The notes under the pieces: model-generated
What the model was told of the DNA's origin: nothing
Databases searched by the model: none
What the model saw: the letters and a program-made list of their open reading frames with translations, nothing else
Program-made: the position numbers and the translations under genes
Origin: JAWWPG01 sp038254365
Lineage (GTDB): Bacteria; Actinomycetota; Actinomycetes; Propionibacteriales; Nocardioidaceae
Assembly (NCBI GenBank): GCA_038254365.1
Contig: JBBSGI010000016.1
Location: forward strand, 1-49,280
DNA length: 49,280 nucleotides
Direction of reading: 5' to 3'
Shown: in pieces, positions 1-8,968 of the stretch
Numbering within the stretch: the stretch's first letter is position 1
Layout: each line of letters starts with the position of its first letter

Positions 1-1022
1 ATCGCCTCGGCCACCTCGTCGTGAGTGGTGGAGAGCGAGGAGTCGATGTCGGCGGCCGGGTCCAGGACCTCGTCCTGCCCGTAGTCGACGCGACGCTTGG
101 GCGTGGTCTGGCCGGGGATGCCCGAGATGCTGCCGAGCGTACTGCCCAGTCCCTCGAGGGCACGGCCGATCTCACTCGGCACGATCCACACCTTGTTGGC
201 GTCACCCTCGGCGATCTTGGGCAGCATCTGCAAGTACTGGTAGGCGAGCAGTGCCTGGTCCGGTGACCCGTCATGGATCGACTGGAAAACGGTGAGGATG
301 GCCTGCCCTTCACCTTGCGCCCGTAGGATGCGCGACTGCCGGTCACCCTGGGCCCGCAGGATCAGCGCCTCTCGGTCACCTTCGGCGGTCAGGATCGCGG
401 ACTGCTTCTGCCCCTCCGCGGTGAGGATCTGCGACTGGCGCATACCCTCCGCGGTGAGGATCGCCGCGCGCTTGTCGCGGTCGGCGCGCATCTGCTTCTC
501 CATCGCGTCCTTGATGGAGGGCGGCGGGTCGATGCCCTTGAGCTCGACTCGGTTCACCCGGATACCCCAGCGGCCGGTGGCTTCGTCGAGCACACCGCGC
601 AGTGACTGGTTGATGTCGTCACGACTGGTAAGCGCCTGCTCGAGGTCCATGCCACCGATGATGTTTCGAAGGGTGGTCATCGTGAGCTGCTCGATCGCCT
701 GGATGTAGTTGGCGATCTCGTACGTCGCGGCGACCGGGTTGGTGACCTGGAAGTAGATGACCGTGTCGATGGACACCACCAGGTTGTCCTCGGTGATCAC
801 CGGCTGAGGCGGGAACGAGACCACCTGCTCGCGGAGGTCGATCAGGTAGCGGACCCGGTCCACGAAGGGGGTCACGATGTTCAGCCCGGCCGGCAATGTC
901 GTCCGGTACTTGCCAAAGCGCTCGACGATACCGGCCCGTGCCTGCGGCACGATCCGGACCGAGCGAACCAGGACGATAATGGCAATCAACACCACTACGC
1001 CCAGGATGATCAGCACCACCAT
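1..1022 (-). CDS. SPFH/band 7 (stomatin-like) membrane protein, partial
   Basis: The frame reads from an ATG at 1022 off the left edge of the window, giving 340 residues with the C-terminus missing. An N-terminal membrane segment (about residues 2-19) is followed by the SPFH core (about 22-180), with the typical run of a single membrane anchor, 'GIVERFGKY' and 'AGLNIVTPFVDRV'. Residues 183-237 form five 11-residue repeats (ILTAEG or ILRAQG units), a hendecad coiled coil that normally drives oligomerisation in this family. Family knowledge: stomatin/QmcA-like proteins build membrane cage assemblies tied to membrane quality control. The gene lies 80 bases downstream of an NfeD-like gene on the same strand, the classical partner of SPFH proteins, so the two are probably one operon. 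The call is firm; the exact physiological role is not known. Confidence 0.93.
   Translation of the reverse strand, partial: MVVLIILGVVVLIAIIVLVRSVRIVPQARAGIVERFGKYRTTLPAGLNIVTPFVDRVRYLIDLREQVVSFPPQPVITEDNLVVSIDTVIYFQVTNPVAATYEIANYIQAIEQLTMTTLRNIIGGMDLEQALTSRDDINQSLRGVLDEATGRWGIRVNRVELKGIDPPPSIKDAMEKQMRADRDKRAAILTAEGMRQSQILTAEGQKQSAILTAEGDREALILRAQGDRQSRILRAQGEGQAILTVFQSIHDGSPDQALLAYQYLQMLPKIAEGDANKVWIVPSEIGRALEGLGSTLGSISGIPGQTTPKRRVDYGQDEVLDPAADIDSSLSTTHDEVAEA
312..476 (-). repeat. Five tandem 33-base units encoding hendecad repeats
   Basis: Five consecutive 11-codon units inside the SPFH gene encode variants of [DQM][KR]xxxIL[TR]A[EQ]G. They are related at DNA level as well, with the 'ctccgcggtgaggat' motif recurring every 33 bases in the best-matching copies. 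Confidence 0.8.
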
Positions 1023-1102
1023 GGGTGGTCCCCTCTCACCTGAGGCGACCCGGAGCCTTTCCGGGTCGCGTCGATCATGGCCGCGGGCAGCGCCGGCAAC
1101 CG

Positions 1103-1546
1103 TTACAGCGGATAGACAACCGCGGTGGCCCCGTCGATCTCCGCCACCCCGACCTTGGCGCCCGGTTCGATGGCGACGCCGTCGTCGACAGCACGAGCGG
1201 ACCAGACCTCCCCGCGAAGACGCACCCGACCGGTGAGGCCGGTGACCCGCTCGAGCACCAGACCCGACTGTCCGACGAGGGCTTGCGGCCCGTTCTGCAC
1301 CGTCGGTCCGGCATGCAGGCGCTTGACGATGCTCGGCCGCACGAACGACAGCATCGCGACCGCGACAACGGCCGCGACCAGGACCTGGACCCAGATGTTG
1401 AACCCGAGTGCAGCCATCAGGCAGCCGGCCCCGGCACCGGTGGCCATCATCAGCAAGGTGAAGTCCAGGGTGGCCATCTCGGTCGCGGCCAAGACGAGCG
1501 CCACGATCAACCAGGTCTCCCAGTCGTGGTCGCGCAGCCAGTCCAT
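1103..1546 (-). CDS. NfeD-like membrane protein
   Basis: A 147-residue protein of the short NfeD type. It has an N-terminal stretch of hydrophobic segments (about residues 11-70), followed by a C-terminal OB-fold-like soluble domain (about 85-147) with the pattern 'GQSGLVLERV..GRVRLRGEVWSARA'. Family knowledge: short NfeD proteins act with the SPFH protein encoded next to them, which here is the next gene downstream (start 1022, same strand). There is no serine-protease (ClpP-class) domain, so this is not the long NfeD form. The start codon is an ATG at 1546; I see no strong ribosome binding site. Confidence 0.88.
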   Translation of the reverse strand: MDWLRDHDWETWLIVALVLAATEMATLDFTLLMMATGAGAGCLMAALGFNIWVQVLVAAVVAVAMLSFVRPSIVKRLHAGPTVQNGPQALVGQSGLVLERVTGLTGRVRLRGEVWSARAVDDGVAIEPGAKVGVAEIDGATAVVYPL

Positions 1547-1569
1547 GTCCTGAGATTAGACCATTCGCC

Positions 1570-2370
1570 TCAGCGCAGGTGGCTTCTCGATCGCCTCCGT
1601 GCCGCATAACGTCCGTCCGCCTTCGTGAGATGCAACGGCTGACCGAACGTGCGCGACAGCACGGCCTCGGTCATCGTCTCCTCGAGCGGACCGGCAGCCA
1701 CGACGGAGCCGGCACGGAGCAGGAGAGCATGGGTGAACCCGGGTGGGATCTCCTCGACGTGGTGGCTCACCAGGATCGTCGCCGGTGACCCCTCGTCGAG
1801 GGCGAGCACCGACAGGGTGCTCACCAGGTCCTCCCGCCCGCCGAGGTCGAGCCCGGCGGCCGGCTCGTCGAGCAGTAGCAGCTCCGGGTCGGTCATCAGA
1901 GCCCGGGCGATCTGGACCCTCTTGCGCTCACCCTCGCTCAGCGTGCCGAAGGGACGGTCGGCGAGGTGGGCCACCCCGGTCTCCTGCAGCAGGTCGGCGG
2001 CCCGAGCGCGGTCGAGGTCGTCGTAGTCCTCCTTCCAGCGGCCGAGGACGGCGTACGACGCCGACATGACCACGTCGCTCACCCGCTCACCCCGCGGCAC
2101 CCGGTCCCCGAGGACGACACTGGCCAGACCGATCCGTGGCCGAAGCTCGAAGACGTCCACGGTGCCGACGACCTCCCCGAGGACGCCTACCACGCCTTCG
2201 GTGGGATGCAGGTGCGTGCTCACCACCTGCAGCAACGTGGTCTTCCCGGCGCCGTTCGGACCCAGCACCACCCAGCGCTCGTCGTCCTCGACCTGCCAGC
2301 TCACGTCGTCCAGCAGCCGGTTGCCCCCCCGGACCACCGAGACTCCCGCGAGCTCGACGACCGCGCTCAT
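1570..2370 (-). CDS. ABC transporter ATP-binding protein
   Basis: A 266-residue stand-alone ABC ATPase. It carries Walker A GPNGAGKTT, a signature 'LSEGERKRVQIAR', Walker B 'LLLLDEPAAGLD' and a switch histidine in 'ILVSHHVEEIP'. The ATG at 2370 was chosen because GAGGAG lies about 4-8 bases before it; the frame is open further upstream to 2463, but that extension is Arg/Pro-rich and looks non-coding. No permease is encoded beside it, so the partner is unknown. It resembles the ModF/YlmA-like soluble ATPases often annotated as iron or molybdate related, which is a weak inference only. A TAGGTT box (rc of 2408-2413) may be its -10 element. Confidence 0.9.
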   Translation of the reverse strand: MSAVVELAGVSVVRGGNRLLDDVSWQVEDDERWVVLGPNGAGKTTLLQVVSTHLHPTEGVVGVLGEVVGTVDVFELRPRIGLASVVLGDRVPRGERVSDVVMSASYAVLGRWKEDYDDLDRARAADLLQETGVAHLADRPFGTLSEGERKRVQIARALMTDPELLLLDEPAAGLDLGGREDLVSTLSVLALDEGSPATILVSHHVEEIPPGFTHALLLRAGSVVAAGPLEETMTEAVLSRTFGQPLHLTKADGRYAARRRSRSHLR

Positions 2371-2407
2371 CCGACTCCTCTGCCTACCGCTGATGACCTG
2401 GACACCT

Positions 2408-2413
2408 AACCTA
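2408..2413 (-). promoter_or_regulatory. Candidate -10 box for the ABC ATPase
   Basis: TAGGTT on the minus strand, 38 bases upstream of the chosen ATG at 2370, fits the actinobacterial TANNNT consensus. No convincing -35 was found. Confidence 0.3.
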
Positions 2414-2506
2414 TTGCACGCCCCGCGCCCAGGCGGTCGGACCGGTCGAGGCGGCACGTGCATCCCGGCGATGCCGCGACGGGACGGACGTGACAGGCGA
2501 CTCTTC

Positions 2507-2512
2507 TACGCT
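2507..2512 (+). promoter_or_regulatory. Candidate -10 box, leaderless start
   Basis: TACGCT ends 6 bases before the ATG at 2519. This spacing would put the transcription start at the A of the start codon, giving a leaderless mRNA; no Shine-Dalgarno sequence is needed or seen. Confidence 0.5.
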
Positions 2513-2518
2513 GGGCGG

Positions 2519-3247
2519 ATGCTGTCGCTACCGAACGCCGGCCGGGTCGCGTGCTGGCTCAATGCCTGGTTGGCGTCGCGCGAAGGCGCCGACGCCGTGA
2601 TCTCCGGGATAGCGGGTCGAGACGGCGGCGTGGAGCTGGTTGGCCCCGACGTCGGGACTCGCCTGAGTGCCGCGCTGTTCCTGGGCGAGCTCCGTCGATG
2701 GGAGGTGTGGCGGGTGAGCACGGCGCTTCCGGTACCGGGGGATCCGCTCGGGCTGGGCGGGCCGGCCGGCTTCAACGCGGATGCCCTCGACACGGGGGAG
2801 GGCCTCGTGCTGCACGGACCAGACCTCGGACTGGTGCCCTCGCAGATCGGCGACCTCACCCGCTGGCAGGTGTCCCGGGCGCACCCACCGACGTACCTCC
2901 CCTCGGTGGCGGAAGCCGACAGCACCTTGCGGCTGGCCATGGCGGAGTCGGCGGCCCGGCTCGCGGACCTGGACGTCGCGTCCTGGCAGCCGGACGTGGT
3001 CGACATCCTGCTCGACGTCAGGAAACCGCCGCCGGCTGAGCCGCCCGCACCGTTCGCCTCGCCGCAGGCCGCCCGACTCGCGCACGACGCGCTCCGCGCC
3101 CGTCGTATCGTCGCTCTGGCCAGCCGAGACGACGGGGGTGCCGTGTCCACGTCCGAGGTGGCGCAGCGGGCCGCCGCCCTGCTCCCCCTCGACCGCGCCG
3201 CTCGAGGTGCCGTAGTGGCGGCCACCTCGTCGTTCGACGGCAGATAG
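2519..3247 (+). CDS. Conserved hypothetical protein (242 aa)
   Basis: I do not recognise this family. The ATG at 2519 is chosen because a TACGCT -10 box ends 6 bases before it, although the frame stays open upstream to 2066 as antisense of the ABC ATPase. The protein is soluble, with no signal or membrane segments. Its N-terminal half alternates hydrophobic and charged residues ('ISGIAGRDGGVELVGPDVG', 'AALFLGELRR'), and its C-terminal part is helical and Ala/Arg-rich. It sits 13 bases upstream of serB in the same direction, but serB has its own probable promoter in that gap. Similar uncharacterised proteins are plausible in other actinobacteria, but I cannot confirm this from sequence alone. 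Confidence 0.8.
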   Translation: MLSLPNAGRVACWLNAWLASREGADAVISGIAGRDGGVELVGPDVGTRLSAALFLGELRRWEVWRVSTALPVPGDPLGLGGPAGFNADALDTGEGLVLHGPDLGLVPSQIGDLTRWQVSRAHPPTYLPSVAEADSTLRLAMAESAARLADLDVASWQPDVVDILLDVRKPPPAEPPAPFASPQAARLAHDALRARRIVALASRDDGGAVSTSEVAQRAAALLPLDRAARGAVVAATSSFDGR

Positions 3248-3250
3248 CCT
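3245..3250 (+). promoter_or_regulatory. Candidate -10 box for serB
   Basis: TAGCCT overlaps the stop codon of the preceding gene and ends 10 bases before the serB ATG, compatible with a leaderless or very short-leader transcript. Confidence 0.4.
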
Positions 3251-3260
3251 GACTGGCGCC

Positions 3261-4469
3261 ATGACCGCCGCTCGCACGATTCTCCTGCTCGCGACCGGTC
3301 CCGACCGTCCCGGCGTCACCGCGGCGCTGTTCGGCACGCTGGCCGACTTTCACGTCGAGGTGCTGGACATCGAACAGAGTGTGCTGCGGGGTCATCTCGT
3401 GTTGAGCATCCTGGTCACGGCACCCACCAACCACCAGTCGCTCGCGGTCGCCCTGCGCAAGACCGCTCACAGCCTCGGGATCGACCTGGTCGTGCAACCA
3501 GGGTCCGGAGACAATGAACATCGACGTGACGGTCGGGTCCATGTGACGGTGCTCGGCCACCGGTTGTCCGCCCGGGCGGTGGCCGCGGTGTCGGGTCGAA
3601 TCGCCGACACGGGCGCGAACATCGACCGCATCGTGCGCATGGCCCGCTATCCGGTGACCGCCATCGAGCTGCACGTGTCCGGAGCCGATGTCGGCAGGCT
3701 GCGCGAGATGCTCGCGCTCGAGGCAGCTCAGCAACGAGTCGACGTGGCGGTGCAGGCCGTCGGCCTGCTCCGGCACGGGCGGCGGCTGATCGTGCTCGAC
3801 GTCGACTCGACCCTCGTGCAGGGCGAAGCCATCGACCTGCTCGCCACGGAGGCCGGCGTCGCCCAGGAGGTGACGGCTCTCACCGCGCAGGCCATGGGCG
3901 GGACGCTGGACTTCGCCGAGGCCCTGCATCGGCGGGTCGCTCTCCTGGCTGGGCTACCCGAGAGCGCCCTCCTTCGCGTGTACGACGCCCTGCCGCTCGC
4001 GCCGGGTGCACGCACCCTGGTCCGCACTCTCAACCGGCTGGGTTACCGCATCGCCCTGGTCAGCGGCGGCTTCGGCGTGGTCACCCGTCGCATCGCCGCC
4101 GAGCTGGGGATCGTCGACACGGCCAGCAACGAGCTCGAGATCGTGAACGGCCGGCTCACCGGCCGCCTAGTCGGACCGGTCGTCGACGCGCCAGGCAAGG
4201 CTGAGGCGTTGCGCCGGTTCGCCGCAGCGCAGGGCCTCGGCACCGACCGGACGGTGGCGGTCGGCGACGGAGCGAACGACCTCGAGATGCTGGCGGCCGC
4301 AGGTCTCGGCATCGCGTTCAACGCCAAGCCCACCGTGCGCGAGCAGGCGCACACGGCGGTGAGCGTGCCCTACCTCGACACGATCATCTACCTCTTGGGC
4401 ATCACCCGGGAGGACGTGGAGGCCGAGGACCGGCTCGAGGGGATCGACACCCCGCGCCCCACGGTCTGA
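3261..4469 (+). CDS. serB: Phosphoserine phosphatase SerB
   Basis: A 402-residue enzyme of L-serine biosynthesis that hydrolyses O-phospho-L-serine to serine. The N-terminal half (about 1-170) looks like two ACT-type regulatory domains, the first beginning with 'LLLATGPDRPGVTAALFGTL', as in the actinobacterial SerB2 type. The catalytic HAD domain follows with motif I DVDST (residues 180-184, first Asp nucleophile), motif II Ser in 'ALVSGGFGVV' and motif IV GDGANDLEML (335-344). The length matches the ACT-HAD form. Family knowledge suggests serine feedback through the ACT domains. The gene converges on the sixA-like gene, with stops only four bases apart. Confidence 0.95.
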   Translation: MTAARTILLLATGPDRPGVTAALFGTLADFHVEVLDIEQSVLRGHLVLSILVTAPTNHQSLAVALRKTAHSLGIDLVVQPGSGDNEHRRDGRVHVTVLGHRLSARAVAAVSGRIADTGANIDRIVRMARYPVTAIELHVSGADVGRLREMLALEAAQQRVDVAVQAVGLLRHGRRLIVLDVDSTLVQGEAIDLLATEAGVAQEVTALTAQAMGGTLDFAEALHRRVALLAGLPESALLRVYDALPLAPGARTLVRTLNRLGYRIALVSGGFGVVTRRIAAELGIVDTASNELEIVNGRLTGRLVGPVVDAPGKAEALRRFAAAQGLGTDRTVAVGDGANDLEMLAAAGLGIAFNAKPTVREQAHTAVSVPYLDTIIYLLGITREDVEAEDRLEGIDTPRPTV

Positions 4470-4473
4470 GGGG

Positions 4474-4977
4474 TCAGCCGCGGGGCACCTGCCGGTGCGT
4501 GAGCCGGGCCGAACCCACCGCCAGGGCCGCCCAGCCGTCCGGAACCGACAGCACCACCAGCCCGGCGGTCGGCAGATGGGGTGCCCACGGGTCATCCGGG
4601 TCCTGCTGGAGACGGTGCGCGAGCTCGCCCATGGTCGGGTTGTGGCCGACCACCAGGACCGACGCGACGTCGGCGGCCGTGCCGGCCACGACCGCTGTCG
4701 CCTCCTCGGCGGAGGCGCCGTACAACTCGTCGACGGTTCGCACCTCTGGCGCCGAGGCGAGCTCGGCGCTGACCAGTTCCGCCGTGCTGCGCGCCCGCAC
4801 CGCCGGGGAGACCAGGACCAGATCGGGCGAGAGTCCGTTGTCGGCGAGCCAGCGGCCGGCCGCGCGGGCGTCGCGCCGTCCCCTCGAGGTGAGCTCGCGG
4901 GCCCGGTCGCTCGGGGCGCCCTGCTCCGTCTTGGCGTGGCGCATCACGATCAACTGTCGATAGCCTGTCTCGACCAT
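4474..4977 (-). CDS. SixA-like phosphohistidine phosphatase (histidine phosphatase superfamily)
   Basis: A 167-residue protein with the RHG-type catalytic motif 'VMRHAKTE' near the N-terminus (His14 as the phospho-acceptor) and the second conserved His in 'VVGHNPTMGELAH'. Size and motif spacing fit the SixA subgroup, which removes phosphate from phosphohistidine proteins; small-molecule phosphatases of the same fold cannot be excluded. It has no membrane segment. It converges on serB with no room for a terminator. The ATG at 4977 is the first in frame. Confidence 0.88.
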   Translation of the reverse strand: MVETGYRQLIVMRHAKTEQGAPSDRARELTSRGRRDARAAGRWLADNGLSPDLVLVSPAVRARSTAELVSAELASAPEVRTVDELYGASAEEATAVVAGTAADVASVLVVGHNPTMGELAHRLQQDPDDPWAPHLPTAGLVVLSVPDGWAALAVGSARLTHRQVPRG

Positions 4978-5033
4978 GCCTCAGTGTCGCCCATCCGCTG
5001 CACACCGGGCACGTCACCTCGGCGGTCGGCGGT

Positions 5034-5039
5034 TAAGGT
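5034..5039 (+). promoter_or_regulatory. Candidate -10 box of the cphB-cphA operon
   Basis: TAAGGT ends 6 bases before the cphB ATG at 5046, matching both the TANNNT consensus and leaderless spacing. Confidence 0.5.
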
Positions 5040-5045
5040 TTCGCC

Positions 5046-6050
5046 ATGCCTGACTCGGCCGGACGTGTCGGAGCGCTGTACGTCATCGGCGGAGCTGAGG
5101 ACAAGCTGCAGAGGCGCACGGTCCTCACCCGTTTCATCGCGGCCTGCGGCGGGACGGCCGCCAGGATCGCCCTCGTCCCCACCGCATCGGGCCTTGGCCC
5201 GGAGATCGTTGATGTCTACGTCGCGCTGTTCAGCCGGTTGGGGGCCGCGGAGGTCTTCGGCGTCCGGCCCGAGAGCCGCGAGCAGGCCGCCGACCCGGCG
5301 TACGTGAACCGCCTGCTCGACGCGACCGGCATCTTCATGACCGGCGGTAACCAGCTGAAGCTGTCCGCCATCGTCAACGGCACCCCGTTCGGCGAGGCCA
5401 TCCTGGCGGCCCACCGCCGTGGCGTGACCATCGGCGGCACCTCGGCGGGCGCCAGCTTCCAGTCGTCGCACATGGTCGCCTTCGGAAGCGGCGGCGCCAC
5501 GCCCAAGCAACGAATGACCCAGCTCGCGGCCGGGCTCGGGCTGGTCGACGGCTGCGTCATCGACCAGCACTTCAGCCAGCGGAACCGTTATGGACGGCTC
5601 CTGATGTGCGTCGCGCAGTCCCCGAACCTGCTCGGGATCGGCATCGACGAGGACACCGCCGCGGTGATCACCGACCACACCGCGCTCGAGGTGATCGGAC
5701 GCGGGGTGGTGACGATCATCGACGGCAGGCACGTCACGAGCAACGCCCATGAGGCCACCCGGACCCGCCCGCTGATGATCTCCGGAGCCCGCCTGCACGT
5801 ACTGCCCGAGGGAGCGAGGTTCGACCTGGCGACGCGCGACCTGGTTCGCCGGCCGATCATTGCCGACCCAGATGCCGAGGAGGAGCTGCGAATGGCGGAG
5901 GACGACCTGCTCCGGCTGGCCAGCGAGCTGGCTGCCGAAGGCGTCTCACCGACGTACCTGCGGCGGCGGGCACGGGCGACCCGCGGCGGTGAGACCGGGA
6001 CGGCTCACTCGGAGAGCGACCAGCAAGACCGAGAGGACGGCACAGCATGA
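5046..6050 (+). CDS. cphB: Cyanophycinase CphB
   Basis: A 334-residue peptidase of family S51 that releases beta-Asp-Arg dipeptides from cyanophycin. The nucleophile elbow GGTSAGAS places the catalytic serine at residue 133. Other family hallmarks are 'GALYVIGGAEDKL' at the N-terminus, 'IFMTGGNQLKL' and 'DQHFSQRNRYGRLL'. The last 50 or so residues are a charged tail beyond the usual core. There is no signal peptide, so the enzyme is cytoplasmic, where cyanophycin granules are found. Its stop overlaps the cphA start by four bases (ATGA), so synthesis and breakdown enzymes are co-translated. Confidence 0.95.
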   Translation: MPDSAGRVGALYVIGGAEDKLQRRTVLTRFIAACGGTAARIALVPTASGLGPEIVDVYVALFSRLGAAEVFGVRPESREQAADPAYVNRLLDATGIFMTGGNQLKLSAIVNGTPFGEAILAAHRRGVTIGGTSAGASFQSSHMVAFGSGGATPKQRMTQLAAGLGLVDGCVIDQHFSQRNRYGRLLMCVAQSPNLLGIGIDEDTAAVITDHTALEVIGRGVVTIIDGRHVTSNAHEATRTRPLMISGARLHVLPEGARFDLATRDLVRRPIIADPDAEEELRMAEDDLLRLASELAAEGVSPTYLRRRARATRGGETGTAHSESDQQDREDGTA

Positions 6051-8878
6051 GCGGGTCCGCGACCCGGACAGCCGACGACAGTTCCTCGACGCCCGGCGCA
6101 CCTCGTCCCGACCTGGCGATCGTCGAGACCCGGGTCTACCGCGGGGCCAACATCTGGTCCTACGCGAAGGCGATCCACCTGGTCGTCGACCTGGGTTGCC
6201 TCGAAGAGTGGCCGACGGACCGCCTCCCCCACTTCACCGACCGGCTGCTCGACCTGCTGCCGGGGCTGCGCAACCACTCCTGCTCACGTGGGCGCAAGGG
6301 TGGCTTCGTCGAGCGTTTGACGGAAGGCACCTGGCTGGGACACGTCAGCGAGCATGTCGCGCTTCAGCTTCAGCAGGAAGTCGGTCACGATCTGCGTCGC
6401 GGCAAGACCAGGCAGGTGCCGGGTGTGCACGGCCGCTACAACGTCATCTTCGGCTATGTTGACGAGAACGTCGGGATCGCCGCCGGTCGGCTGGCGGTGC
6501 GGCTGATCAACCACCTGGTGCAGGCGGAGCCCGACTTCGATTTCGAGCAGGAGCTCGAGTCGTACATTGTCCAGGCGGAGCGCACCGCATTCGGGCCCTC
6601 CACGCAGGCGATTATCGACGAGGCAGTCTCGCGCGACATCCCGTGGATCCGGCTCAACCGGCATTCACTCGTGCAGCTCGGGCAGGGCGTCCACCAACGG
6701 CGGATCCGCGCCACGATGACGTCGAACACGTCGTCGATCGCGGTCGACATCGCGAGCGACAAGGACTTGACCGGCCGGTTGCTCAGCGCCGCCGGGCTGC
6801 CCGTTCCGCGGGCCGAGTCGGTGCGCACGGTCGAGCAGGCAGTGGCCGTCGCCCGCCGCATCGGTTTCCCGGTGGTGTGCAAGCCGCTCGACGGCAACCA
6901 CGGCCGCGGAGTGTGCCTCGACCTGCGGAACGAGGATGACGTCCGCCTCGCTTTCCCGGTAGCGGAGGAGCAGTCGAGGCTCGGCTCGGTGATCGTCGAG
7001 ACCTTCATCTCCGGCCGGGACTACCGCTGCCTGGTGATTGACGGGAGGATCGCGGCGATCGCGGAACGGGTACCCGCGCATGTCATCGGCGACGGGATCC
7101 ACACGGTCCGGGAGCTCGTCGAGACGACGAACGCCGACCCCCGACGCGGGGTGGGACACGAGAAGGTGCTCACCCGGATCAAGGTCGACAACGCCGCGAT
7201 CGAGCTGGTCCGTGAACAGGGCTTCGCGATGACCGACGTACCCCCGGATCGGGCCATGGTCCGGCTGACCCTGACCGGCAACATGTCGACCGGCGGGATC
7301 TCCATCGACCGCACCTTCGAGGCGCACCCGGAGAACGTGGAGATCGCGGAGGAGGCCGCGCAGGTCGTCGGGCTCGACATCGCCGGCATCGACTTCATCT
7401 GCCCCGATATCACCGAGCCGGTACGCGAGTCCGGGGGAGCCATCTGTGAGGTCAACGCGGCGCCGGGGTTCCGTATGCACACCCACCCGACGATCGGTGA
7501 CCCACAGTTCATCTCCAAGGCGGTCGTCGACATGATGTTCCCGCCCGGCGCCCCGAGCCGGATCCCGATCGTCGCGGTCAGCGGTACGAACGGCAAGACC
7601 ACGACGTCGCGGATGATCGCCCACATCTTCAAGGGGATGGGCCGAAAGGTCGGGATGACCTCCACCGACGGCGTGGTCATCGACGAGCGGTTGGTCATCC
7701 GGGCCGACGCGTCGGGTCCCAAGTCGGCCCGGATGGTGCTGCAGAACCCGCGGGTCGACTTCGCCGTCTTCGAGGTCGCCCGCGGCGGGATCCTGCGGGA
7801 GGGGCTCGGCTACGAACGCAACGACGTCGCGGTCGTGCTCAACGTGCAGCCCGACCACCTCGGGCTACGCGGCATCGACACCGTCGAGCAGCTCGCCGAC
7901 GTGAAGGCGGTGCCGGTCGAGGCCGTCCCCCGCGACGGCCATGCGGTGCTCAACGCCGACGACCATCTGGTGCGGGCGATGCGCCGCCGCTGCTCGGGTC
8001 AGGTCGTGTGGTTCAGCATGGCACCGGCCGGCTCGGAGGTGCGCGACTTCATCGACACCCACTGCCGTCGGGGTGGCAAGGCGCTCGTCCTCGAGTCCAG
8101 CGACAAGGGGGAGATGATCGTCGTACGGCACGGCAACCGCCAGATGCAGCTGGCCTGGACCCATCTTCTCCCCGCGACCTTCGGTGGCCGGGCGGTGATG
8201 AACGTGCAGAACTCCCTCGCCGCGGCCGCGGCGGCATTCGCCGCCGGCGCGCCCCTGCACGACATCCGACAAGGACTGCGTACGTTCTCCACGAACTACT
8301 ACCTCTCCCCCGGTCGGCTCAACCAGTTGGAGGTCGACGGCGTCACCGTCGTCGTCGACTACTGCCACAACGCACCGGGGATGCGCGCGCTGGGCGGTTT
8401 CGTCGACCGGCTGGGCGACAGCATGCTGGCCACCAGCGACCTGGCCAAGCCGTCGCGGATCGGTGTCATCGCGACCGCCGGTGACCGCCGCGACGAGGAC
8501 ATGACCGAGCTCGGCTCCATCGCCGCCGACCACTTCGACGTCATCGTGGTACGGGAGGACGCGACATTGCGGGGCCGGCCGGCCGGCGAGACGGCCGGTC
8601 TGGTTGCCGACGGGGTCCGCGGACGGATCGCCTCGGGCGCCCGGTGCAAGCAGGTCGAGATCGTGCTCGACGAGATCAGCGCGATCCGGCACGCGATGTC
8701 GCGCGCCAACAAGGGTGACCTGGTGATCCTGTGCGTCGACAAGCACGCAGCGGCGCTGGCCGAGCTCGAGTCCTGGTCCAACCATGCCCAGGCCGGCGCC
8801 TCGACCACCGACGACGACCAGGTCGGCGACCCCGACCTGGCGGGCTCGACGCCCTCGCAGGCACCGGTCCTGTTCTGA
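6047..8878 (+). CDS. cphA: Cyanophycin synthetase CphA
   Basis: A 943-residue enzyme that makes cyanophycin (multi-L-arginyl-poly-L-aspartate) by two ATP-dependent steps. The N domain (about 20-165, 'ETRVYRGANIWSYAKAIHLV') is followed by an ATP-grasp domain (about 215-495, with 'GFPVVCKPLDGNHGRGV' and 'EVNAAPGFRMH') that adds aspartate. The Mur-ligase-like domain (about 505-900, P-loop GTNGKTTT at 513-520) adds arginine. All three modules of CphA1 are present in order. The C-terminal 35 residues are an acidic tail with no counterpart I recognise. The start is the ATG overlapping the cphB stop. Presence of both genes implies nitrogen/carbon storage as cyanophycin. Confidence 0.95.
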   Translation: MSGSATRTADDSSSTPGAPRPDLAIVETRVYRGANIWSYAKAIHLVVDLGCLEEWPTDRLPHFTDRLLDLLPGLRNHSCSRGRKGGFVERLTEGTWLGHVSEHVALQLQQEVGHDLRRGKTRQVPGVHGRYNVIFGYVDENVGIAAGRLAVRLINHLVQAEPDFDFEQELESYIVQAERTAFGPSTQAIIDEAVSRDIPWIRLNRHSLVQLGQGVHQRRIRATMTSNTSSIAVDIASDKDLTGRLLSAAGLPVPRAESVRTVEQAVAVARRIGFPVVCKPLDGNHGRGVCLDLRNEDDVRLAFPVAEEQSRLGSVIVETFISGRDYRCLVIDGRIAAIAERVPAHVIGDGIHTVRELVETTNADPRRGVGHEKVLTRIKVDNAAIELVREQGFAMTDVPPDRAMVRLTLTGNMSTGGISIDRTFEAHPENVEIAEEAAQVVGLDIAGIDFICPDITEPVRESGGAICEVNAAPGFRMHTHPTIGDPQFISKAVVDMMFPPGAPSRIPIVAVSGTNGKTTTSRMIAHIFKGMGRKVGMTSTDGVVIDERLVIRADASGPKSARMVLQNPRVDFAVFEVARGGILREGLGYERNDVAVVLNVQPDHLGLRGIDTVEQLADVKAVPVEAVPRDGHAVLNADDHLVRAMRRRCSGQVVWFSMAPAGSEVRDFIDTHCRRGGKALVLESSDKGEMIVVRHGNRQMQLAWTHLLPATFGGRAVMNVQNSLAAAAAAFAAGAPLHDIRQGLRTFSTNYYLSPGRLNQLEVDGVTVVVDYCHNAPGMRALGGFVDRLGDSMLATSDLAKPSRIGVIATAGDRRDEDMTELGSIAADHFDVIVVREDATLRGRPAGETAGLVADGVRGRIASGARCKQVEIVLDEISAIRHAMSRANKGDLVILCVDKHAAALAELESWSNHAQAGASTTDDDQVGDPDLAGSTPSQAPVLF

Positions 8879-8968
8879 CCGGGCGGCAAGGTCGGTGACG
8901 GGCTTGGCCACCGCGCACCGGACACGGCTTGGGCGCGTTCTTGGTGCTCCAGGGGGCCGAAACGAGGG

